Below are positions 1 through 9,911 of a stretch of DNA of 64,000 nt, one piece after another. Below the pieces are notes generated by a model, which had not been told where the DNA came from, searched no databases, and saw only the letters and a program-made list of their open reading frames with translations. The stretch comes from Caenorhabditis remanei (Eukaryota > Nematoda > Chromadorea > Rhabditida > Rhabditidae). Position 1 is the first letter of the stretch; every line of letters starts with the position of its first letter. The DNA is taken from positions 24,676,001 to 24,740,000 of the forward strand of contig NC_071331.1 of NCBI RefSeq assembly GCF_010183535.1, in the 5' to 3' direction. The translations under genes and the position numbers were made by a program.

Positions 1-330
1 CCACGTCCTTAACATCTTTTGTTCGAGGAATATAAGAGACTGCCACACCGCGCACTTTGAAATTATGAAAATAAACTTATGGGGGAAAAAATTATAAAAC
101 GTGAAACAGTGGCCTCGCGTCAGACTCTAAAAATTGGGTTTTTAGAACAGTAAATGTGGCAATTCGTGGCATTAGAAACGCCACGAACTGAAGAGAATTT
201 TGAATTATTTCTCAACGATTCCAAAGGGAATAATCAGAATTCGAAAGCGAAATGGGAATAGTTTAGTAAGTTCGCAAGACAGTTTCCAACCAGATTTTTT
301 GCAATTTTCTGTCATTTTTTCAGCAAAAAA

Positions 331-3300
331 ATGATGACCACCACTCCATCTTCACGCAACTACTCATCCATCCCACCGCTGGAATCAATTGAGGTAAGCG
401 AAAGAATCAGATATTCCGAACCAATCTCGTTTTTGAAAATTGATTGGAAATGATTCGAAAATTGCACTTTTTGGTGGCCTGGAGAGTTCTCATTGTGGTT
501 ATCTAGGCCACCAATTTGAACATTTTGATCTAATTTGGTTTTTGGTGGCCTAGGAATCAAAATATTGAGTTTCTGGGCCACCAACTTGGACATTTTGATC
601 TAATTTGGTTTTTGGTGGCCTAGGAATCAAAATATTGAGTTTCTGGGCCACCAATTTGAACATTTTGATCTAATTTGGTTTTTGGTGGCCTTGGAATCAA
701 AATATTGAGTTTCTGGGCCACCAATTTGAACATTTTGATCTAATTTGGTTTTTGGTGGCCTAGGAATCAAAATATTGAGTTTCTGGGCCACCAATTTGAA
801 CATTTTGATCTAATTTGGTTTTTGGTGGCCTAGGAATCAAAATATTGAGTTTCTGGGCCACCAATTTGAACATTTTGATCTAATTTGGTTTTTGGTGGCC
901 TAGGAATCAAAATATTGAGTTTCTGGGCCACCAATTTGAACATTTTGATCTAATTTGGTTTTTGGTGGCCTAGGAATCAAAATATTGAGTTTCTGGGCCA
1001 CCAATTTGAACATTTTGATCTAATTTGGTTTTTGGTGGCCTAGGAATCAAAATATTGAGTTTCTGGGCCACCAATTTGAACATTTTGATCTAATTTGGTT
1101 TTTGGTGGCCTAGTAATCCCACAGTTTGGGTTCTCAGGCCACGAGGTCAGTTTTTTTGATCTATTTTGGTTTTTGGTGGCCTAGAAATCCAAACTGTCAA
1201 TTTCTAGGCCACCATTCCTTAGAAATATAGTTTTTTGATGAATATCGTCCAGTTTAGACAGAAATCCCTGGTTTTTGAGCGATTTTTTGATAGTTTCCTC
1301 TCGAATTTCGTCTGTTCCGTTGTGATGAGCATTAGAAATCGAATTTCCCCTCCTTTTCAATCAATTCTATTCAAATTTCTCTTTACAGTCCCACCAACCT
1401 CGGCACAATGAAGATGTTCTGGACACGACGATGGTGGTAACTAATGGGACGGCTACTACTCCGTCGGATATCGAGAGTTCACGCTCGTGGACTGAAAGCG
1501 CAACATCGCCGACTGGACTCACGGACGCGTTGGAATCTCTGAAGATTCAGGTAAAAATGAACATTTTCGAAAAGGAAATCATCCAGAAACTAGGTTTCGT
1601 AAAAGCTGGAAAATTGAGTTTTTGACTGTTATTTTCAGTCAAAAATTCCCCGATTTTTTGTTCAAATTTCAGCTGAAAAATCGTTTTTTTTTTCCTCATG
1701 TTCTGCATAAGAATTCATCTATTTTCCAGGATGAACGCGAAGACGAAAACGAGTCAGACGAGTCGAATACGGATTTCCAGGACGACGTCGACTACGGTGA
1801 TTCTGATGGGGAAGGCGACGAGACGGCTGAGACAACCGACGACGATTCTGATGACAATAAGACAAGCCACGTAAGTTATTTTCCGGGCAACCGAAGCTGG
1901 TGCCACTCGAGCTTCAGAACTTCTTTTGAAGTGAAGACACTGGACACTTTGCAAGTGGAGAATTGCACTAAAAGCCTAAAAACCCCTGATAATGAGCATA
2001 AATTGTACGAGTAACACAGTAAAGGAGAAAAAGATTCAAATCTTAACAGAACAAGAACAATATTCTAGACTGAAAATGATATGGGCACTACAATAGAAAC
2101 GCGCTAAAAGGCACGCCAGGGGAGGGATAACAAGAGGACATTTTTAAATGAGATTATGATTCCATCGTTGCTTTCCGGTCATACATTTCGGCGCTTTCGG
2201 AGAAGGGAAGTGCACGGATGTTGGCCTTCGACTTCACAAATACACTGAAAATTGAGAAATAGAACGATTTTGAGAAATTCTGAGCGAAAATTAATGATTT
2301 AACTAAATTTTATCAAATTTTCCTATGATTTTCATCAATTTCGGTCTGAAAACTCTTATATTTTCACTTTCCCCACCTATCTCTCATTTTTCGATCCGAA
2401 ATCTGCTGGATTGGTCTTGGCGATGCTCTCCAAATGCTTTCTTCTAGCCACCAACTCGATCTTTCCCAATGTTTTCGTCAGTGTCTGTTCGATTTCCTCC
2501 CGTCGCATACCGTCCAAGTCGAAGAGCACCTCACGACCGTCATCTGGAAAACAATATTGTTTTTCCGAGCAATTTTTGTTCTAAGCAGTTTTCACGTTTT
2601 TCGGTGAAAAATCGGTGAAAATTGACGGTCTGGCGTACCGTTGACGCGTTTCAGCCTTTTGGATAATCTAAACACTCGCTCTGACGCGGTTCGGGGCATT
2701 TTTTCGTTGTTTTAATGAAAAAAAGGAAATTTTTAGTTGAAAAAAGAGATTGTGAGTTGAAAAGTAAGATTTTCGATCAATTTTGACCCAAAAATCGCCT
2801 CTTAAATGACATTTTCCGACCGTCTGGCGTACCATTGACGCTTTTCGGAGTCATCTAACAATTGTTGAGTCTGGCGCCCCTCTAGACACATTTCTAGCAA
2901 CATTTTCTTATTTCATGCAATCTGGCGCACCGTGGACGCGTTTTTGACTGAAAAGCCTTGAGACAAATTACGGGAAAATTGAAATGAAAATTTTAAAATC
3001 TGATTTTTTTGTTGAATATTCTCAAGACAAACAGCTTCTAGACGCTAAAAATACCGCGACAAATACACGCCGGTTTTAAAATAATCAATACATTCCTTCA
3101 GGCTGGATATCCCAAAAAATGGTACCAGAAAAACGACAAGGATGCGATGGAAATTGTCCACAAACTGAAATTTGCGAAAAAAGAAAGGAAGAGTAAAACA
3201 ATTGGAAATCTTGTGGAATTCAACAATGTGTGGTACGAATACCGTGAATTCCGAACAATTGCCGGAAAGTCATACGATACAGAGTTCTGTTTCGATAAAT

Positions 3301-3496
3301 GGCCCCAGGTAAGTCCTTTCAAATAAGACATTTGTTCTAATTTGAGGTTTTTAAGATGAAGTCGTACACAGTACAAGCAATTGGCCATGTGAAACAGATC
3401 TTCTGGATGTTGGTGATCGACAAGAGTTGCGAGGAACGCAGCTACGTCATCAAAATGCCGAAAAAAGACAGTTTTGAGCACTTTTTAGGTAATTAA
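331..3496 (+). CDS. Unknown nematode protein, duplicate copy A (237 aa)
   Basis: Five exons join in phase 0: 331-393, 1389-1550, 1730-1870, 3102-3308 and 3356-3496. The start is the ATG just after a TTTTCAG acceptor, so the message is probably trans-spliced. The N-terminal half is Ser/Thr-rich and then very acidic (about residues 77-122, runs of Asp/Glu). The C-terminal half is a compact basic-aromatic domain with motifs PKKWYQK, VWYEYREF and KSYTVQAIG, ending in KMPKKDSFEHFL. Copy B at 9912-11627 shares this C-terminal domain (PSKWIKEGD, KSYHVVAIG, KLPKPDKFVKFL) but lacks the acidic part. I do not recognise the family. The acidic arm next to a small conserved domain would suit a nuclear or chromatin protein, but that is a guess. 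Intron 3 contains an antisense mrps-25 remnant. Confidence 0.7.
531..1135. repeat. 70-bp tandem array of hairpin-forming units
   Basis: About eight and a half near-identical 70-bp units lie in intron 1 of the copy A gene. Each unit holds TTGGTGGCCTAGGAATC on one side and GGGCCACCAA on the other, so each can fold on itself. Units differ by one or two bases only, which means recent expansion or strong homogenisation. The right duplicate has no such array. The motif GTGGCCTAG also builds the array near 15460-15790. Confidence 0.9.
2179..2546 (-). pseudogene. mrps-25: mrps-25 fragment (mitochondrial small-subunit ribosomal protein S25), C-terminal part only
   Basis: On the minus strand an exon at about 2546-2376 reads DGREVLFDLDGMRREEIEQ and goes on to NPADFG. 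A second exon ends at a TGA at 2181-2179 and starts with CICEVEGQHPC. This pattern, an acidic helix, then PA(D/N)FG, then CICEVEGQ-PC, is the C-terminus of animal MRPS25, a thioredoxin-like mitoribosome protein. Two faults show that it is dead. The last codon before the only usable donor (GTGGGG) is TAG where CAG would be expected. No exon for the N-terminal ~75 residues is found upstream to 4286. It sits antisense in intron 3 of the copy A gene and is absent from copy B, so it arrived after or during the duplication. A functional copy presumably lies elsewhere in the genome. Confidence 0.75.
2615..2960. repeat. Dispersed CTGGCG...GACGCGTTT repeat
   Basis: Several copies of a pattern 'TCTGGCG(T/C)(A/G)CC-(G/A)TTGACGCG' lie just upstream of the mrps-25 fragment. 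The same word builds the large inverted repeat in the RRP8 intron (20255-21720) and the array in a dis-3 intron (48165-48715). Confidence 0.6.
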
Positions 3497-4235
3497 TTAT
3501 TAATTTTACTCGTGTTTCCTGATAAATTTTTTTATAAAAAGGGTTGCTGATATCCCTTTTTTCTCTTTTTTTTTGTTGATTTAATAAACTTTTGGTAATT
3601 TTTAGCAATAATTAACGTCTTTCAGAGTCTTTAATTGTCTTAAAACCACATTATTGCAAGTTCAGAGCAGACCGTTCAGCGCGAACAGCAAAAATCGACA
3701 ATATTTGTTTTAATTTAAACCACATTGCTCAGATTAAATAGTGAAAACTGTAAACTTCGTATTAAAAAAGCGTCATAATTCGAAACAATTGAAAAATCAC
3801 TGAAAAAACGTGAAAATCGCGGCTGCGAAATGCCCCCACGGTAGCCCCGGTTTTCTCAGGATATTTGTGAAAAAAAAACCGTTTTACAATGTTTTTAGGA
3901 AATTAGTTCTCCTTTCACTCGTTTTTACTCGTTTTTTGATATGTAATGTGAAATAAAGATTTAAAAAAATTAATTTTGATTGATATAAGTTGTTTCAGAA
4001 GTTTCAGAGATTAAAAAAAATTTCGCAATAGAATACATACAAAAAACACCGGAAAGCAACGATTTTCAGCTTAGAAAATTGAGATGTTCTGGAAAATAAA
4101 ATATTTGACTCGGTACGACGCTCCGAAATAACGCCAGCGCGTGTTGTTTACCGTAAATCTACACCAAGAGCCGAAGTCGTTTTCAGCGGGTTCTTGTTGG
4201 TTACAAAATCGATCACAATGAAAAAAAAACATTTT
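3497..4235. other. Intergenic, no gene seen
   Basis: AT-rich sequence downstream of copy A. The second half (from about 4030) is the duplicated 3' block shared with 11750-11935. I see no convincing exon on either strand. Confidence 0.5.
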
Positions 4236-4286
4236 CACTGAGTGGGGTTCGAACCCACAATCACTCGAACCACACGCGCCCCCTTT
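4236..4286 (-). repeat. tRNA-derived repeat, part with B box (split by the transposon)
   Basis: Read on the minus strand this holds GTGGGTTCGAACCCCAC, a perfect Pol III B box with its T-stem. The A-box half (GTGGCGCAGGCGGTAA) lies 5.4 kb away, at 9740-9760, on the other side of the transposon. Intact relatives are at 42094-42168 and 45852-45926. The transposon therefore landed between the A and B boxes of a tRNA-like SINE. Confidence 0.75.
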
Positions 4287-4627
4287 CACAGGTGAATCGC
4301 GGCAAGCGTGTAATTTGTCAAATATTGTTCGCGGATTTGTCCCGATACGTACAAGCGATGATATCTATTATTGGTGTGTAATTGGTAAATCCCGAAAATT
4401 GACGAATTATTGATATATTGCTCGCAAATCGCGACTAAAAACGTATGATATTTGTGTGATCGCGATCGGTAATTATTCACGTATCGCGAAAATGAGCTGT
4501 ATTCGATGGGTTTCAAAAATGGTTTATTGGAAAAAAAGAAGGAAAAAATTAACAATGAATAGGAAGGAAACAATAGATAACAATGAATAATGGGTAAAAG
4601 TGCGAAAGTGGTGTACAATGAAAACGC

Positions 4628-6513
4628 CTAATAATCTACAATAATTTGTTCTTCGAGGTTCTCGTAATCTTCGTCGTCTTCCGGAATTGTATCTTCCTGG
4701 TCGACTTCATCGTAAACGTAGTTGGAGCCGTCGTTTGTGGGTGAGAAGATGATTTCGGAGCTAAAAAAAGGGGAATAAAAATATAAACTGAAACTGTTCA
4801 GTCTGATTAATTTATTTCATGTAATGTTTTGATTATTTGTTTCAGTTTTTGGGGGCTTCTCGTTCCAATCGTTCAATAGAATACTTGTCTACAGTAAGTA
4901 GTCTCACTACAACGCTCCGAAATGCCGGGTGCGCGTTGTTTAGTCGTCCGTAATTATGCATAGCTGTATTGAGAAATATTTGTTTCACTGGCTGTTTTAC
5001 GAGCTGTTATATTGATTTTCCGATACAAAGATGTCGTACGGTTAGTTGGCATTGTAACTAAAGGTACTCTCCGCCGAAATTTTCAGAGGGACTGTTTCTA
5101 CTCGACAAATGGTCCAATGGCAGGAGAGCGGAAGGAAATGTTGAGACCCAGGGGCAATTCGTTAGCCGACAGAGAGCACTCAAGAGCTTTCAAAATTGTT
5201 GAGACGAGGTTTGATGTTTGATATTAAAATTACCGAATGAGGGCTCCATTAGGCTTCGCCAATTCTTCTTTCAACCACATTACTGCCGATTCGCTGCCCC
5301 CTTTTCCGTATTGATGATTGTAACTTTTTCTGAGACGATTCCTGTAAAAATGTCACGTATGTAATGAGTTTGTAGATTAAAAATAAGAAACTGACAATTT
5401 GTTTGCGAGGACATCTTTTAGTGTTAACAAGAAGAGCGCGGAGACGTCGCTGGTGTGCTCTTTTCCGAATCCTTCGACAGCAAAATCTATAACTCAGGTT
5501 TAACAGATATAATTCTTGAAAGAGGATACCAGTGATTGTCTTGAAGAATGCGTCGCTCACAGGCAAATACATTCCAGCGTTTTGTGACGCAGAGTAGCAA
5601 ATCATTTGGTTGTCTCGCTTGCCGATCTGGAAAATTTTGTTGTGACTAATGCCATTTTCACATAATAGCAATGACCTCATCGAAAAGGTATCGACCAAAA
5701 TTTCTCAACGATTTTCGCTGATCCGATCCGCACCATTCTGCGACAGCTTCCAAACGGAAAGCTTTCGACAGTTGGAAGTATTTCCTGTTTGGCAGCTCAA
5801 CAATCCCGTCGAATTTGGCACATGCCTTGTCTAAAGAGAAGAGATGGTAACCACCCAAATTCGATTGTTTCTGAAAATCAGGGTGAACGTTGTGACGTGA
5901 AAATAACTGCACCTCTTGTTTCGGATGATTAGAAGCCTTTCCATACTGTTTATTACTCTATAAAATATAAAATTTCAGAGATTTTCGTTTGTGTCACGAT
6001 TACCAAAGCAGCCATGAAAGCAAGTTGCAAAGAAGTCTTTTCGAGAAGGGGTTTGCCTTGTTCTCGGTACTGTTGAGCTGAAGTAAGGAACTCGTAGTAA
6101 TCAATTTCCCTGATGTTCCTGACCAGTTTCTGAAGATTCGCCTGCAAATTTGGAAATTATAACCTTGAGATAACCTGCAATCTCACTTCACAAGTTTCTC
6201 GGTCCAAGGGAACTCCTTGAATGTTATCATAAAGCTGTGTTGCGGCGAATCCGTATGGACTCCATCGACCGTCTACTGTTGCTTGCAGAGTACCAAGTTG
6301 CGGGTTACTCATACCAGAAGTGGAAGACGAGCTACCGGTATCATACTTCGATTCACGAATTTTCATACTTCGATTCACGCTTTGGTGATGACTCATTGAG
6401 TTGGAAGGAGATAGATTTCCGATCGAAGAAGCATTGGTCATTCCGCGTCGGTTCAACGGAATACGATACGGAGCAGTCTTGAGGCTAGACTTAGGAGTTC
6501 CGTTTGGAAACAT
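4628..6513 (-). CDS. Second transposon gene, 391 aa, function unknown
   Basis: Seven exons join with matching phases: 6513-6187, 6141-6004, 5957-5676, 5626-5530, 5486-5396, 5341-5234 and 4760-4628. The third exon contains an in-frame 42-nt stretch (ends in CTGATTTTCAG) that may be an extra intron. The donor after VLANKL is GTCAGT. The N-terminus (about 1-85) is Ser/Asn-rich and basic. The middle is a folded region with LFSLDKACAKFDGIVELPNR, then WCGSDQRKSLRNFGRYLF and SDAFFKTITDFAVEGFGK. Next comes RLRKSYNHQYGKGG, and the tail is strongly acidic, ending in EEQIIVDY. I do not recognise the family. By position it matches the TNPA-like accessory protein of CACTA elements, which binds subterminal repeats, but no sequence similarity to TNPA is claimed. 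A BEN-like fold of the middle part is possible but unproven. Confidence 0.7.
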
Positions 6514-6696
6514 TCTGAAAATCTACTATAGCTTTACGCAACCTGGTTAGGGAGAAGTAATGGTAAGAAGGGTATGTTTCGAGATGTCATTAAATTTGAA
6601 GCGAAGATGAAGCAGATCGTGCAGGGCGATGAATGAATTCTGAAAGAATATTGACTTGTGCGGTGAGATCTCATCGTCATTCATAATTTATTTCAT

Positions 6697-9484
6697 CTAA
6701 TTATGCAACAATGCGCCATTCGCTTGAACAAAAATAGTGTAATTGGTAGAAGGAAAACAACAAGCTACTCCAACAACTGATTCCTTAGGTAATATGACAC
6801 GTCTTCCAGATAATCTTCCACATTGCATTCCCTCGTAACTTTTCAAAACATTGACGGTTTCTTTAGTGTAATACAAATCAGTTCCAAATACTACTTCACT
6901 CAGGTTTTGGAAACTTCGGAACTTCTCGTCTGGATATACTTCTTCAACCGGTTCGGCCAATATCCCTTCCAATTCATTTCGCACTAATGCAGCAACGAAT
7001 CGATAACATTTGTGCTCATTCCCCCAGGACGCAAAAAACATGTCATCGGAAGTATGAATTGAAGAATGCTTAGAAGTTAAATTTCCGATTCCCAAGTGAA
7101 TTTTTCCGAAAAAAATCGTGTCCGGTTCCTGAATCAAGGCTAAATCCAGAGGGCCCAACCGTGTAATTTCCCCGCTCCAACTTGTATTCTGTGGTATTAG
7201 ATCCGGGGTCAAGGAAATGAATTTACGAAGCTTTGCTGATGGAAATTTAGATGCCCGCCTAGCAATCTCTCTCCTGACACTCGTATGAAGTAGAACTCTG
7301 AAATTTCGAGATCTTGTGGGGTCTCTACTCATCTACCTACTTCGTAACTGCGTTTTGGGAGAAGTATCGAGTAACAGAAGAGCTATAACCACTCAAAGCA
7401 TATTGATAATAGCTTTCGAAAGAATGCGTGGATAGAGGTCCCGTGTTGCGGAAGATTCGGTTAACTTCGGGTAAATGAAAGAGGATTTCCTAAATAGAAC
7501 GTTGCGGATGGCGGGACAATAATACTTATCACTGTTACGTACGTGCCCTTTCATAGAAATGTATCGTTCACTTGCTTCTGAGAGAAACCAACACGCACTG
7601 GCGCACAGTTGAACATCGAAAAGATCTTCAGCACGAACATCTGTATACATTTTGTTTGCAAGTAGACTGAGTGCCACAATTACAACTCTAGCTCCTGGTG
7701 AGATAGCGTCACATTCTAGGGCTGCCAAACACAGCACTAACCGGAAAAACTGAAACGGAACATTCAAACTACATTTTTAAACAATCGTCTCACGCTTGTT
7801 TTGTCTGTGCCATTTCGACAGTAACCGACATTTTTGAAGGAAGAATGCAACCTCACGTTGTCGATGAAATGTCTGAGACGTGCCTGATCAACCGAAAACA
7901 GTTCTGATTTCCTCGCAACATTTGTGTCTAATGGCATCAGCTCTACAAATTGCAGACGATTTCCTAAAGTTTACTTTTTTCAAACCTCTCTTAATCTTGT
8001 CAAACAGTCCTTCCCCCATTCCATGCAGTAAATCGATAGGTGTGTCATACGGTAGAATTCTTTCTACCAGTCTCGAAGTCACGCTGCCAAATCCATTTCT
8101 ACCCTCTCTAGAATCACACACTGTCAAATCTTCAGGTCTGACTTCTCTTCTACTGTCTCCATGTAACTTGTAATACGTCCCTGCACTCAGGCAGTAGAAA
8201 CACGACAATGAAGAATGGTGCGATTTCATCCCATAAAACGCTCGTTTCGCCTGGAAAATGCTTTTCGAAAGTATTGATCTACTGTCTCAGCCATACCGGC
8301 TGATCTCCCGTGCACGTCATGATTCTGCAAGAAAAGGACAGACCCTCTACTTTCCCATAACCATTCTCAATATCAACGAAAAGCATAGGAAGCAGGGAAT
8401 TCCAAACTGCTGTCGAAGGTGTTTCCTTGCATTCCAATAATCCTTCCATTACAATACTCGTTGTTCTTTGCATAATGCCAGCTGGTAAATCGACCAGAAT
8501 CAGGCTAACTGGCCAAAGTTTGCTGAAAAATCTATAATCTTTCTACCCTTGACATATCGTTTACTTAGTGTTCCCTGACACGTGTACGCCGTCTATCGAA
8601 ACGACAACTGACAAATTCAGATGGTCATCCTCCTCATCCTGCCAGCGTTCAGAAAAAAATGGACTTCTCAAGTTGTGATTCATACTTTCTCCTGATTTTA
8701 AACGTCTTCTTATTTCCAGAATTTCAGCCAAAAACGTTTCCACTAGCTCCAGAATTTGCCAGAATGCACCAATCCTCACAAAACTGACAACTACCGTACT
8801 CCCACATTGATCACTAAAACAACAAATTCCGTATTCTAGCAGTCACTTAAATCGAACTAACCACCCGGACATCCTCGCATTCAGGAATTTTCCACAGTTA
8901 TTACATAAATAGTGAGTGGTGAATCGGTTCCTATTAAAATTCCACAGTTTCTCTGCTTCTTCTGCAACGCTGTCGTCATGTGCAACAAGATGTCTTTGGA
9001 ATTCTAAATCTTTCACTACGTTTTCACCCTCCCTACCCTTCTCATACCTTGATTCGACTCTCAGGAAATACACGAGGACGCAACTACCAAAAGAGCTGGC
9101 GTAGAGACTACTTTTAACATTTCTCTCATTTCTGAAACTATTTTCAGCCCATCGCGCAACATTCTTTGAGTACCTGATACAGATTCGTTTTCTTCCGTCT
9201 GTTCATCATCCAATGTCATGTTGCTATTTCCTCCACTCAACACACCGGATTCTTCAATAATTGATATATCACAACCCTCATCCATTTCAACTTCTTCTTC
9301 TTCACTCTCATCTACTTCTAGCCATCCATTATCATTCGTTCTCCCTTCATTATTGTACGAATTCTGATCAACACCTGCACGACTTTCATCTGCAAAAACT
9401 TGGTTTCTTTTGGGCTATCTTAATAATTTCTTTCATACCTTCCGCTATATATTGTTCAAATAGCTTATAATTAGTTCGGGGCAT
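6697..9484 (-). CDS. CACTA-type (Tnp2-like) transposase, 789 aa
   Basis: Ten exons join without any frame break: 9484-9439, 9389-9246, 9198-8865, 8813-8565, 8522-8297, 8250-7986, 7942-7794, 7749-7543, 7489-7341 and 7297-6697. Introns are 42-54 nt. The ATG (MPRTNYKLFEQ) follows an AT-rich stretch near the right terminal repeat. Landmarks in order: an acidic N-terminus; a zinc-ribbon-like CNNC (162-165) and DQCG (176-179); VSIDGVHV with D249; LWPVSLILVDLP; CTGDQP with D331; a second knuckle CFYC (350-353); DLLHGMGEG; and GHEILFHLPEV (539-549), then GPLSTHSFE. This order (N/IDG, D-x-P, C-x2-C, LH, H-x4-HLP, GPL-x5-FE) is that of Tnp2-type CACTA transposases. D249, D331 and E529 or E532 are the likely catalytic acids. 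All expected landmarks are present, so the enzyme may be active. Confidence 0.85.
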
Positions 9485-9911
9485 TTTATTAAAATCAGAA
9501 ATTACAAAAAATGATAATAAAAAAACGAAAACAAAACAAAATTCTGTTGAACCTTCAAATCTTTTGAAGAAAAAATGCCGGCGACTTCTTCGCGACTTGT
9601 CAATTTTTCGTCAATTATTCATCCACAAAACCCCATTCGCGATCATGCGTATTACTTGTCTCCCCATTTTCGCTACTTGTGAATAATTTCCGGTTTATTC
9701 GTCTGCATATGATAACTCGTACGTCGCGATTCACCTGTGTTACCGCCTGCGCCACACACCACGTCCTTGACTTCTTTTGTTCGAGGAATATAAGAGACTG
9801 CCACACCGCGCACTTTGAAATCATGAAAATAAACTTATGGGGGAAAAAATTATAAAACGTGAAACGGTGGCCTCGCGTCAGACTCTAAAAATTGGGTTTT
9901 TAGAACTTTAA

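Larger units (their letters stand above)
1..4220 (+). repeat. Left unit of a segmental tandem duplication
   Basis: The first ~330 bases match 9759-10090 almost base for base (start CCACGTCC, then TTGTTCGAGGAATATAAGAG), and 4030-4220 matches 11750-11935. The unit therefore holds a whole gene with its upstream and downstream sequence. It is longer than the right unit because of a satellite array in intron 1 and extra sequence in intron 3. Part of the downstream block (AACAACACGCG and neighbouring sequence) also occurs in inverse orientation near 59250-59390, so that block is itself a dispersed repeat. Confidence 0.8.
4287..9739 (-). mobile_element. CACTA-like (EnSpm) DNA transposon with two intact genes
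   Basis: The element is 5453 bp long. It starts with CACAGGTGAATCGCG and ends with the exact reverse complement, a 15-bp terminal inverted repeat. A 2-bp TT flanks both ends (TTT on the left, TTA on the right), so a 2-3 bp target duplication fits the CACTA superfamily. Subterminal regions carry CGCGA-type repeats and a shared AATTATTCAC...CGAAAATG motif on each side. Inside, on the minus strand, are a transposase (6697-9484) followed by a second gene (4628-6513), the two-gene plan known from plant CACTA elements. Both have short introns and no frameshift or stop. The element splits a tRNA-derived repeat between the two duplicated gene units. Confidence 0.85.

Noticed and set aside
531..1135. 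Regular 70-bp repeats that could be taken for a CRISPR array
   Set aside because: There are no unique spacers: the whole unit repeats. The genome is eukaryotic and the array lies in an intron.
1754..1954. Minus-strand frame over the acidic exon of copy A
   Set aside because: It is a mirror of Asp/Glu codons (Val/Ile-rich); the plus-strand exon has proper splice sites.
4286..4618. 110-codon open frame at the left end of the transposon
   Set aside because: It lies in the subterminal repeat region, starts inside the terminal repeat zone and has no coding features.
5012..5221. Plus-strand open frame inside the transposon's last intron
   Set aside because: It is short, with no matching splice partners. 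The region is better explained as the intron between 5234 and 4760 of the minus-strand gene.
5249..5698. Continuous minus-strand open frame as a separate gene
   Set aside because: It reads through several short introns of the second transposon gene; the spliced frame continues the neighbouring exons better.
8843..9285. Apparent frameshift between the acidic exon and the zinc-ribbon exon of the transposase
   Set aside because: A 47-nt intron (donor G|GTGTGT, acceptor GAACAG|AC at 9198) joins both frames in phase, so no frameshift is needed.
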